A stretch of DNA of 64,000 nucleotides. Source: Rhodocista pekingensis. Lineage in GTDB: Bacteria; Pseudomonadota; Alphaproteobacteria; Azospirillales; Azospirillaceae. This document shows positions 41,843 through 50,372 of the stretch, in pieces (the first letter of the stretch is position 1; each line of letters begins with the position of its first letter). The position numbers and the translations under genes were made by a program. A model generated the notes under the pieces. It searched no databases, was not told the origin of the DNA, and saw only the letters and a list, made by a program, of their open reading frames with translations. Location of the stretch: assembly GCF_042665545.1 (NCBI RefSeq), contig NZ_JBHTCM010000004.1, forward strand, positions 248,001-312,000, given 5' to 3'.

Positions 41843-42802
41843 ATGCGTGTGGACGCCAGAACGGCACTTCCGACCAGTACAGCCCGCCCGACCGCTCCGG
41901 CCCTTGCGGGAAGCGGTAACGGGGCCGTGAGCGGTAGCAGGGTGGGCAGCGGTAGCGGGGTGGGCAGCGCAACGCCGGCCGATGCCGCGGCCGGAACTGC
42001 CCCCAGGGAGGACGGGGCGCGGACGGCGCTGGAGACGCTGAAGCGCATCCGCGAGGACATTCCCCGTGCGCTCAGCCAGACCAGCAGCGTAGTCAAGGAA
42101 GCGAAGGCCCGCCGGCGGGGCGTGCTGAAGTCCGAGTTGCAGCGCCTGATCGCGCAGGCGCGGTCCATGGCCTCCTTCCTGGAGCCCAAGGCCGCCGCTG
42201 CGGCGGCCGCGCGCCTTGCCAAGCAGATCGCCGCCGTGGCGAAGCAGCTCGCTGGCCTTGCCGACACCGGCGGCGGCGCCCTGTCGTCCGCCGCCGCTGC
42301 CGCAGCCGTGCCGCAGGGAACGACCGCCGCGGCCGGGGCGGGGGCGGACGGAGAGGCGGAGACGGGCGAGGGGGGCGATGCCGAAGCCGAGGCGAAGGCC
42401 GCCGAGGCACAGGCGTCACAGGCCGAGGCGGCCGATGCCGAGCGTGCGGCCGGTGAGGCTGCGGGCGAGGCGGATACTGCCGGCCGTGACGCCTCTGCTG
42501 CGGCGGACGCCGCCGCGCGCGACGCTGCCGCGGAGACGTCAGGCGCTCCCTCCGGCTCGACGGACCGCGACGGGACCGACGGACGGCGCGACGACGACGG
42601 TGTCCGCGACACGTTGAAGGAAGCGGTGAAGGCCCTGCGCCTGCTCCAGGCGGTGGTGCGCCGCGCGACGGTCGCGCATGGCACCCCGCGGGAAGAGGAG
42701 GACTTCGCCCGCATGGAGGCGGAGATCGCGCGGCAGGTGCGGACGGTGGACACCCTGGCCGCCTCCCTGCCGGTCACGACGGGGGTGGACATCCGCGTCT
42801 GA
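41843..42802 (+). CDS. Ala/Glu-rich low-complexity helical protein
   Basis: A 319-residue protein with no family that I recognise. It begins with an S/G/A-rich stretch, followed by a charged helix about residues 60-110 (E-T-L-K-R-I-R-E-D-I-P-R-A), a long Ala/Glu/Asp segment likely to be helical or disordered, and a second charged helical region at 250-310. No signal peptide. The strong codon bias and clean frame suggest a real gene; composition-driven helices make function guesses unsafe. The two helical blocks could be coiled coils. Confidence 0.65.
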   Translation: MRVDARTALPTSTARPTAPALAGSGNGAVSGSRVGSGSGVGSATPADAAAGTAPREDGARTALETLKRIREDIPRALSQTSSVVKEAKARRRGVLKSELQRLIAQARSMASFLEPKAAAAAAARLAKQIAAVAKQLAGLADTGGGALSSAAAAAAVPQGTTAAAGAGADGEAETGEGGDAEAEAKAAEAQASQAEAADAERAAGEAAGEADTAGRDASAAADAAARDAAAETSGAPSGSTDRDGTDGRRDDDGVRDTLKEAVKALRLLQAVVRRATVAHGTPREEEDFARMEAEIARQVRTVDTLAASLPVTTGVDIRV

Positions 42803-42867
42803 GGGCCGCCGCCGGGGACTGCGCTGCGCGCGGACAGGGTCTGCGGGCGTTCACAGGCCCGCCGGAT

Positions 42868-42896
42868 TTGACAGGCCCCCCGGAATCCCCTATATC
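42868..42896 (+). promoter_or_regulatory. Sigma-70-type promoter of rpsD
   Basis: Perfect -35 TTGACA (42868-42873), 17-bp spacer, and -10 TATATC (42891-42896). It gives a leader of roughly 165 bases before rpsD. Confidence 0.75.
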
Positions 42897-43018
42897 CGCG
42901 ACCCTATTCCCGGGAAGGCGGGTGCCGAGCGGTTCGGCGCCCCGTCACCGGCTTTGCCCGTTCCGGTCCGCCTTGGCGGTCGGCAGGGGGAAAGGCGGAG
43001 GAACTACCGGGACAACAA

Positions 43019-43055
43019 GGTGCGCAGGCACCGCCTGATCAGGGCGCACGCGCCC
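43019..43055 (+). promoter_or_regulatory. Two leader hairpins just before rpsD, possible S4 autoregulation site
   Basis: GGTGC-GCAG-GCACC (43019-43032) and GGGCGC-AC-GCGCCC (43042-43055) form perfect stems. The second ends immediately before the GCGGAG ribosome-binding site. S4 represses its own mRNA in several bacteria; binding here is inference. Confidence 0.4.
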
Positions 43056-43066
43056 GCGGAGTGAAG

Positions 43067-43681
43067 ATGAGCAAGCGTCAAGAAGCCAAGTACAAGATTG
43101 ACCGCCGCCTTGGTGTGAACCTCTGGGGTCGCGCCAAGTCCCCGGTCAACAAGCGCGAATACGGTCCGGGTCAGCACGGCCAGCGCCGCAAGAAGCCGTC
43201 CGACTACGGCATGCAGCTCATGGCCAAGCAGAAGCTGAAGGGCTACTACGGCAACATCGGCGAGAAGCAGTTCCGCCGGCTGTATCAGGAGGCCGTGCGC
43301 CGCAAGGGCGACAGCGGCGAGAACCTGATCCAGCTGCTGGAGCGCCGCCTGGACGCCGTCGTCTACCGCATGAAGTTCGCGGCCACCCCGTTCGCTTCCC
43401 GCCAGCTTATCAATCACGGGCACATCCTGGTCAACGGTCGCCGCGTGAACATCCCGTCCTACACGGTGAAGGACGGTGACAGCATTGAGGTGCGCTCCAA
43501 GGCGAAGCAGTTCGCCTTCGTCATGGAGGCCGCCGCTTCCGGCGAGCGCGACATCCCCGACTACCTGTCGGTGGACTCGCAGGCGCTGAAGGGCACCTAT
43601 GTGCGCGCCCCGGGGCTGGCGGACGTGCCGTACCCGGTCCAGATGGAGCCGAATCTGGTCATCGAGTTCTACTCGCGCTGA
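43067..43681 (+). CDS. rpsD: 30S ribosomal protein S4
   Basis: A 204-residue primary 16S rRNA-binding protein. It begins S-K-R-Q-E-A-K-Y-K-I-D-R-R-L-G-V-N-L-W-G and contains the S4 RNA-binding domain with R-R-L-D-A-V-V-Y-R and N-H-G-H-I-L-V-N-G-R-R. ATG at 43067 follows GGAG. It is monocistronic, with its own promoter and a strong terminator, as usual in alphaproteobacteria. The N-terminal zinc-Cys set found in some S4 proteins is absent (C- form). Confidence 0.98.
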   Translation: MSKRQEAKYKIDRRLGVNLWGRAKSPVNKREYGPGQHGQRRKKPSDYGMQLMAKQKLKGYYGNIGEKQFRRLYQEAVRRKGDSGENLIQLLERRLDAVVYRMKFAATPFASRQLINHGHILVNGRRVNIPSYTVKDGDSIEVRSKAKQFAFVMEAAASGERDIPDYLSVDSQALKGTYVRAPGLADVPYPVQMEPNLVIEFYSR

Positions 43682-43708
43682 TCCTGGCGCGACGGACATC
43701 GACGCGGA

Positions 43709-43739
43709 AGGCCGCCCCCCGGGGCGGCCTTTTTCGTTT
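43709..43739 (+). terminator. Strong intrinsic terminator of rpsD
   Basis: AGGCCGCCCC (43709-43718) pairs with GGGGCGGCCT (43721-43730), followed by TTTTCGTTT. Confidence 0.92.
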
Positions 43740-43852
43740 CCGCCTGCCGTCCGCACCGGAGCGTGGGCAGCCGGGCACAGGACGCTGGTCTGCGGCGGCC
43801 GGCCGGGCGACCATGGGGCCATGTCCGCACACCCCCGTGGAAAGGTCGCGCG

Positions 43853-44734
43853 ATGATCCGTCCGCTTCTCCTGCTGTTCCTGCTGGTTTTCTCGACAGCC
43901 CTGGCCCCGCCGGCCGACGCCGCCTTCAGAAGCGACCGCATCAGCGTCAGCGTCCGCGGCAGCGGCCCCGACGTGGTGCTGATCCCGGGCCTCAGCTCCT
44001 CCCCAGAGGTCTGGGAGGGGACGGTCGAGGCCATCCCCGGCTACCGCTATCATCTGATCCAGGTCGCCGGGTTCGCCGGCACGCCGGTGGGGGCGAACGC
44101 CGAGGGGCCGGTCGTCGCCCCGGTGGCGGAGGAGATCGCCCGCTACATCACCGAGAGCGGGCTGAAGCGTCCGGCCTTGATCGGGCATTCGCTCGGCGGG
44201 CTCTGGGCCATGATGGTGGCGGCGCGTCATCCGGAGACGGCATCACGGGTCATGGTCGTGGACATGCTGCCCTATCTCGGCGCGCTCTACGCGCCGCCGG
44301 GCACCCCGCCGGAGGGGGTGCAGGCCATTGCCGCCCAGATCCGTGAGGGGCTGCTGAAGTCCAGCGATGCCGACCGCAAGGCCCGGATTGAGGCGACGAT
44401 CGCCACCATGGTGCGGGAGGAGGGGCTGCGTGCCCGGCCCGTCGCGCATTCGCTGGCGAGCGACCGGGCCGTCTCTGCCCAGGCCATGTACGAGCTGATC
44501 GTCACCGACCTGCGGCCGGAGCTGCCGGCCATCCAGGGTCCGCTGACGGTCCTCTGGGTGCGGGCGCCGAACTCGCCGCTGACGGAGGAGCAACTGGCCG
44601 GCGCCTACCGGGCGCTCTACGCCACGGCTCCGGCGGTGACGCTGACGCGCATCCCCGACGCCTACCACTTCATCATGTTCGACCAGCCCGGGATCTTCCA
44701 ACGTGAAGTCCGGGCCTTTCTCAAGGGCGATTAA
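43853..44734 (+). CDS. Exported alpha/beta hydrolase
   Basis: A 293-residue protein with a signal peptide (L-L-L-L-F-L-L-V-F-S-T-A-L-A). Oxyanion region is V-V-L-I-P-G-L-S-S-S; the nucleophile elbow is I-G-H-S-L-G-G with Ser; a likely base His lies in D-A-Y-H-F-I-M-F. The serine-nucleophile esterase/lipase branch is thus expected in the periplasm, unlike the Asp-type hydrolase at 9.9 kb. Substrate unknown. Bounded by terminators on both sides, it is a single-gene unit. Confidence 0.85.
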   Translation: MIRPLLLLFLLVFSTALAPPADAAFRSDRISVSVRGSGPDVVLIPGLSSSPEVWEGTVEAIPGYRYHLIQVAGFAGTPVGANAEGPVVAPVAEEIARYITESGLKRPALIGHSLGGLWAMMVAARHPETASRVMVVDMLPYLGALYAPPGTPPEGVQAIAAQIREGLLKSSDADRKARIEATIATMVREEGLRARPVAHSLASDRAVSAQAMYELIVTDLRPELPAIQGPLTVLWVRAPNSPLTEEQLAGAYRALYATAPAVTLTRIPDAYHFIMFDQPGIFQREVRAFLKGD

Positions 44735-44742
44735 GGAAAAGG

Positions 44743-44775
44743 GGACGGGGCCGGGCGACCGGCCCCGTCCGTTTT
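44743..44775. terminator. Intrinsic terminator after exported hydrolase
   Basis: GGACGGGGCCGG (44743-44754) pairs perfectly with CCGGCCCCGTCC (44759-44770), then GTTTT. It separates the convergent AbgT gene. Confidence 0.88.
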
Positions 44776-44818
44776 GATCCGGCGCCCCTGGTCCGGGCGC
44801 TGCCGGTCAGGGTGGTGC

Positions 44819-46339
<1,521 letters not shown>

Positions 46340-46478
46340 GGAGCCTCCCGGCTAAGTCAGCCGAGGACGATGCCGACTCCGGAGGGCTTCGGCAACCGCC
46401 GTTACAACCGTCCGGGTTCCGTCCGCGGGGTGGTCAGGCGAGGCAGCGGAGAGGTGGTCCGTGCAGGCGACCGGTCCT

Positions 46479-46516
46479 GAAAACGCACGAAGGCCGCGCC
46501 AGGAGGCGCGGCCTTC
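46479..46516 (-). terminator. Intrinsic terminator of purQL-bolA-grxD operon
   Basis: GAAGGCCGCGCC (46489-46500) pairs with GGCGCGGCCTTC (46505-46516). Read on the reverse strand it is followed by GTGCGTTTTC. It lies 25 bp after the glutaredoxin stop. Confidence 0.9.
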
Positions 46517-46541
46517 GTCACCGAGATCTCGGGGGAGTCGT

Positions 46542-46880
46542 TCAGACGTTCTCGGGGACCTCGACGCCCTTCTCCTTGAAGAAGGGAACCAGCTCACCCG
46601 ATTCGAACATGTCGCGGACGATGTCGCAGCCGCCGACGAATTCGCCCTTCACGTAGAGCTGGGGGATCGTCGGCCAGTTGGTGAACTCCTTGATGCCCTG
46701 GCGCAGGGCCGGGTCCACCAGCACGTCGATGCCCTTGAACTTGACGCCGAGGTGGCTCAGCACCTGGACGACGGCGGCGGAGAACCCGCACTGCGGGAAG
46801 ACCGGCGTTCCCTTCATGTACAGGACGACGTCGTTGTCGGTGATGTCCCGGCGGATACGCTCGTGAACGGTCTGGTCCAT
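46542..46880 (-). CDS. grxD: Monothiol glutaredoxin, Grx4/GrxD family
   Basis: A 112-residue CGFS glutaredoxin: V-L-Y-M-K-G-T-P near residue 20, active site Q-C-G-F-S near 31, and W-P-T-I-P-Q-L-Y and G-G-C-D-I glutathione motifs. With BolA proteins it forms [2Fe-2S]-bridged heterodimers used in iron-sulfur cluster trafficking and iron sensing. The bolA gene is immediately upstream on the same strand, the classic pairing. Confidence 0.96.
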   Translation of the reverse strand: MDQTVHERIRRDITDNDVVLYMKGTPVFPQCGFSAAVVQVLSHLGVKFKGIDVLVDPALRQGIKEFTNWPTIPQLYVKGEFVGGCDIVRDMFESGELVPFFKEKGVEVPENV

Positions 46881-46998
46881 CTGTCTGGTTTCCTTCGTGT
46901 CCGTCGGTATCCGGCGGTTTTCCGCCCGACCCGACCTGCGGTCGTTCTGGTCCGTCCTGTCTCCGGGGGCGCGACCGACGCGGCGCCACCCGGAACCG

Positions 46999-47235
46999 TC
47001 ACGACTTGGGCGCGACGGTGGTCAGGGCAAGGGCATGCAGCTCGTTGCCCATCTGGCCGCGCAGGGCGGCGTAGACCATCTGGTGCTGCTGCACCCGGGT
47101 CTTGCCCGCGAAGGCGGGCGATTCGACATAGGCGGCATAATGGTCGCCGTCGCCGCGCAGATCGTCGATGCGGACCACCGCATCGGGAATCCCGTCGCGG
47201 ATCAGCCGCTCGATCTCCCCCGCATCCATGGCCAT
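46999..47235 (-). CDS. bolA: BolA family protein
   Basis: A 78-residue protein of the small BolA/YrbA type: helix starting E-I-E-R-L-I-R-D-G-I-P, D-D-L-R-G-D-G-D-H-Y-A-A-Y-V-E-S with the cluster-ligand His, and F-A-G-K-T-R-V-Q-Q-H-Q-M-V-Y. It works with CGFS glutaredoxin. It starts 50 bp after purL and probably shares its transcript. Confidence 0.94.
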   Translation of the reverse strand: MAMDAGEIERLIRDGIPDAVVRIDDLRGDGDHYAAYVESPAFAGKTRVQQHQMVYAALRGQMGNELHALALTTVAPKS

Positions 47236-47285
47236 GTTTCGTCCCGCCCTCTTGTTCTTGGTCGATTATTGACGGCCCGACCGGG

Positions 47286-49514
47286 TCACGCCCTGGCGTC
47301 GCCCGCCATGTAGGCCGGCAGCCAGCTCTCGTTGGCCCGCTTCAGGTCCGCGACCGATATGATCATGCCAGCGTCACCTGTCAACGCATCGCCGCCGGTG
47401 ATGCCCAGGTCGGACAGGGGCACCCCGGCCGCGGCGGCCCGCTCCCGGACCAGGGAAGCCTGCTGCGGCGCCACGGTCAGGATGTAGCGCGCCTGGTCCT
47501 CGCCGAACAGGAAGCCGGCGTCGCGCTCCTCAAGCCCGCTGATCCGGCAGCCGATGCCCGACGCCATCGCCATCTCCGCCAGGGCGATCAACAGCCCGCC
47601 GTCGGAGATGTCGTGGCAGGCCGTGACCAGCCCGTCCGCGATGAGGGCGCGGACGAAGTCGCCGTTGCGCCGCTCCACCTCCAGATCGACCGGCGGCGGC
47701 GGGCCGTCCTCGCGGCCCAGCACCTCACGCAGGTAGAGGCTGCGGCCCAGATGACCGGCGCCGTCGCCCACCAGCAGAACGCTCTGGCCCACGGCCTGGA
47801 AGGCCAGCGGCACCGCCGTTTCCACATCCTTCAGCAGGCCGACGCCGCCGACCGTGGGGGTCGGCAGGATGCCCTCGCCGTTGGTCTCGTTGTAGAGGCT
47901 GACATTGCCCGACACGACGGGGAAGTCCAGCAGGCGGCAGGCCTCGGCCATCCCCTCCACGCAGTCCGCGAACTGGCCCATGATCCGCGGCTTCTCGGGG
48001 TTGCCGAAGTTCATGTTGTCGGTGATGGCCAGCGGCTGCGCGCCCGTGGCGGTCAGGTTGCGCCACGCCTCCGCCACCGCCTGCTTGCCGCCCTCGAAGG
48101 GATCGGCATGGCAGTAGCGCGGCGTCACGTCGGAGGTGAGCGCCAGACCCTTGGCCGTGCCGTGGACGCGCACGACGGCCGCATCGGCCTGACCCGACAT
48201 GAACTTCGTGTCGGCCATGACCTGGCTGTCATACTGCTCCCAGATCCAGCGCTTCGAGGCGAGGTCGGGGCAGGCGACCAGCGTCAGCAGCGCCTCCTTC
48301 ACCGCGGCACCGCGGATCAGCGCCTCCGGCGGCAGGGCAAGCGGGGCCGGCTTCGGCGTCGGCTCGGTCGGGCGGGTGTAGAGCGGCGCCTCGTCGAACA
48401 GCGGGGCCAGCTCCAGGTCGCACCACGTCTTGCCGTGCATGCGGATGACGAAGCGGCCGGTGTCGGTCAGGCGCCCGATGACGGCGAAGTCCAGGTCCCA
48501 CTTCTCGAAGATCCGGCGCGCCTCGTCCTCGCGGCCGGGCTTCAGGACCATGAGCATGCGCTCCTGGGATTCGGAGAGCATGATCTCGTAGGGCGTCATG
48601 CCCGTCTCGCGCTGGGGCACGTCGTCCAGGTCCAGCACGATGCCCAGCCCGCCCTTGCCGGCCATCTCCACCGACGAGCTGGTCAGGCCGGCGGCCCCCA
48701 TGTCCTGGATGGAGACGATGGCGTCCGTCGCCATCAGCTCCAGGCACGCCTCGATCAGCAGCTTCTCGGTGAAGGGATCGCCGACCTGCACGGTCGGGCG
48801 CTTCTCCTCGGTGTCCTCGCTGAACTCGGCCGACGACATGGTGGCGCCATGGATGCCGTCGCGGCCGGTCTTGGAGCCGACATAGACCACGGGGTTCCCC
48901 ACGCCGGCCGCCTTCGAATAGAAGATGCGGTCGACGGGCGCGATGCCCACGGTCATGGCGTTGACCAGGCAGTTGCCGTTGTACGCCTTGTCGAAGTTGG
49001 TCTCGCCGCCCACCGTCGGCACGCCCACGCAGTTGCCGTAGTGGCCGATGCCGGCCACGACGCCGGCCACCAGCGAGCGGGTCTTCGGGTGTGCCGGCTC
49101 GCCGAAGCGCAGCGCGTTCAGGTTGGCGACGGGGCGGGCGCCCATGGTGAAGACGTCGCGCAGGATGCCGCCGACGCCGGTCGCCGCGCCCTGGAACGGC
49201 TCGATGTAGGACGGGTGGTTGTGGCTCTCCATCTTGAAGATGGCGGTCAGCCCGTCGCCGATGTCGATGACGCCCGCATTCTCGCCCGGGCCGCAGATCA
49301 CCCAGGGCGCCTTGGTCGGGAACTTGCGCAGCCAGACGCGCGACGACTTGTAGGAGCAGTGCTCCGACCACATCACCGAGTAGATGCCCAGTTCGGTGAA
49401 GGTCGGGGTGCGGCCGAGGATTTCCAGCAGGCGCCTGTACTCGTCCGGCTTGAAGCCGTGTTCCAGGGCGAGGGCTTCGGTGACCTCGGGTTCCTTGGGA
49501 AGCGACACGGTCAC
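47286..49514 (-). CDS. purL: Phosphoribosylformylglycinamidine synthase, large subunit
   Basis: A 742-residue small-type PurL, the fourth step of purine synthesis. It has the N-terminal H-C-S-Y-K-S-S, G-P-G-E-N-A-G-V, K-M-E-S-H-N-H-P-S and G-A-A-T-G-V-G-G-I-L-R-D motifs and the second AIRS-like half. This size class needs separate PurQ (glutaminase) and PurS subunits. The ATG overlaps the purQ stop by four bases. Confidence 0.97.
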   Translation of the reverse strand: MTVSLPKEPEVTEALALEHGFKPDEYRRLLEILGRTPTFTELGIYSVMWSEHCSYKSSRVWLRKFPTKAPWVICGPGENAGVIDIGDGLTAIFKMESHNHPSYIEPFQGAATGVGGILRDVFTMGARPVANLNALRFGEPAHPKTRSLVAGVVAGIGHYGNCVGVPTVGGETNFDKAYNGNCLVNAMTVGIAPVDRIFYSKAAGVGNPVVYVGSKTGRDGIHGATMSSAEFSEDTEEKRPTVQVGDPFTEKLLIEACLELMATDAIVSIQDMGAAGLTSSSVEMAGKGGLGIVLDLDDVPQRETGMTPYEIMLSESQERMLMVLKPGREDEARRIFEKWDLDFAVIGRLTDTGRFVIRMHGKTWCDLELAPLFDEAPLYTRPTEPTPKPAPLALPPEALIRGAAVKEALLTLVACPDLASKRWIWEQYDSQVMADTKFMSGQADAAVVRVHGTAKGLALTSDVTPRYCHADPFEGGKQAVAEAWRNLTATGAQPLAITDNMNFGNPEKPRIMGQFADCVEGMAEACRLLDFPVVSGNVSLYNETNGEGILPTPTVGGVGLLKDVETAVPLAFQAVGQSVLLVGDGAGHLGRSLYLREVLGREDGPPPPVDLEVERRNGDFVRALIADGLVTACHDISDGGLLIALAEMAMASGIGCRISGLEERDAGFLFGEDQARYILTVAPQQASLVRERAAAAGVPLSDLGITGGDALTGDAGMIISVADLKRANESWLPAYMAGDARA

Positions 49515-50200
49515 GACAGGCTCTCCACCAGGCTATCGAACAGGGCGCGGCCATCGGTGTTGCCGTGCAGCGGCTCGAAGGCGCGCTCGGGGTGCGGCAT
49601 CATGCCGAGCACCGTGCGGGTTTCGTTGTAGATGCCGGCGATGTTGCGGGCGGCGCCGTTGGGATTGCCCTCCGCATCGGTGGAGCCGGCGACCCCGACA
49701 TAGCGGAAGGCCACCAGACCTTCGCCCTCCAGCCGGTCCAGCGTCGATGCGTCGGCGACGTAGTTGCCTTCGCCATGGCCGATCGGGATGCGGATCGTCT
49801 GGCCCTCGGCGTAGCGCGTGGTGAAGGCGCTGTCCGTCCGCTCGACCCGCAGGGCGACGGTCTTGCAGAGATATTTCAGGGTCCGGTTCCGGATCAGCGC
49901 GCCGGGCAGCAGCCCGGCCTCGGTCAGGATCTGGAAGCCGTTGCAGACGCCGATGACGCGGACGCCCTTGGCCGCCCGCTCGCGCACCACCCGCATGATG
50001 GGGGAGTGCGCCGCCATCGCCCCGCAGCGCAGATAGTCGCCGTAGGAGAAGCCGCCGGGGATGCCGATGACATCCACCTCGGGCAATTCCGTGTCCTTGT
50101 GGAAGACGATGTGCGGCTTGCGGCCGGAGGCCTTCTCGAACGCCACCGCGATGTCGCGGTCGCAGTTCGATCCGGGGAAGACGATGACGGCGGATTTCAT
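49511..50200 (-). CDS. purQ: Phosphoribosylformylglycinamidine synthase, glutaminase subunit
   Basis: A 229-residue class I glutamine amidotransferase. F-P-G-S-N-C-D-R-D near the start, G-G-F-S-Y-G-D-Y-L-R-C-G, nucleophile Cys in G-V-C-N-G-F-Q, and catalytic His-Glu in M-P-H-P-E-R complete the triad. It supplies ammonia to PurL. The start at 50200 begins M-K-S-A-V-I-V-F-P-G. The usual purS is not found in the 172 bp upstream. Confidence 0.97.
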   Translation of the reverse strand: MKSAVIVFPGSNCDRDIAVAFEKASGRKPHIVFHKDTELPEVDVIGIPGGFSYGDYLRCGAMAAHSPIMRVVRERAAKGVRVIGVCNGFQILTEAGLLPGALIRNRTLKYLCKTVALRVERTDSAFTTRYAEGQTIRIPIGHGEGNYVADASTLDRLEGEGLVAFRYVGVAGSTDAEGNPNGAARNIAGIYNETRTVLGMMPHPERAFEPLHGNTDGRALFDSLVESLS

Positions 50201-50372
50201 GCCGCGGCACCACACTTTCTGAAGGGAAGCGCAGCCCGGAAAGTCCGGCACACGCCGGTCCGGATTTGGCCGCGAAGCTAATGCCTGCACGGGGCGAATG
50301 CAAGGAACCCTGTCCGTTCCGCCCGCGCGTCGCAGCGATGGCAGGCCCGCGCGCCGCCCGCCCGCCGGCAGC

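Noticed and set aside
37782..41972. A very long reverse-strand open frame antisense to cysS, cimA and trmJ
   Set aside because: It lies opposite three certain genes, is rich in Arg/Gly/His/Gln as expected from complement of GC-rich codons, and shows no domain. Similar antisense frames at 18688-22545, 46461-49631 and 50298-53483 were rejected for the same reason.
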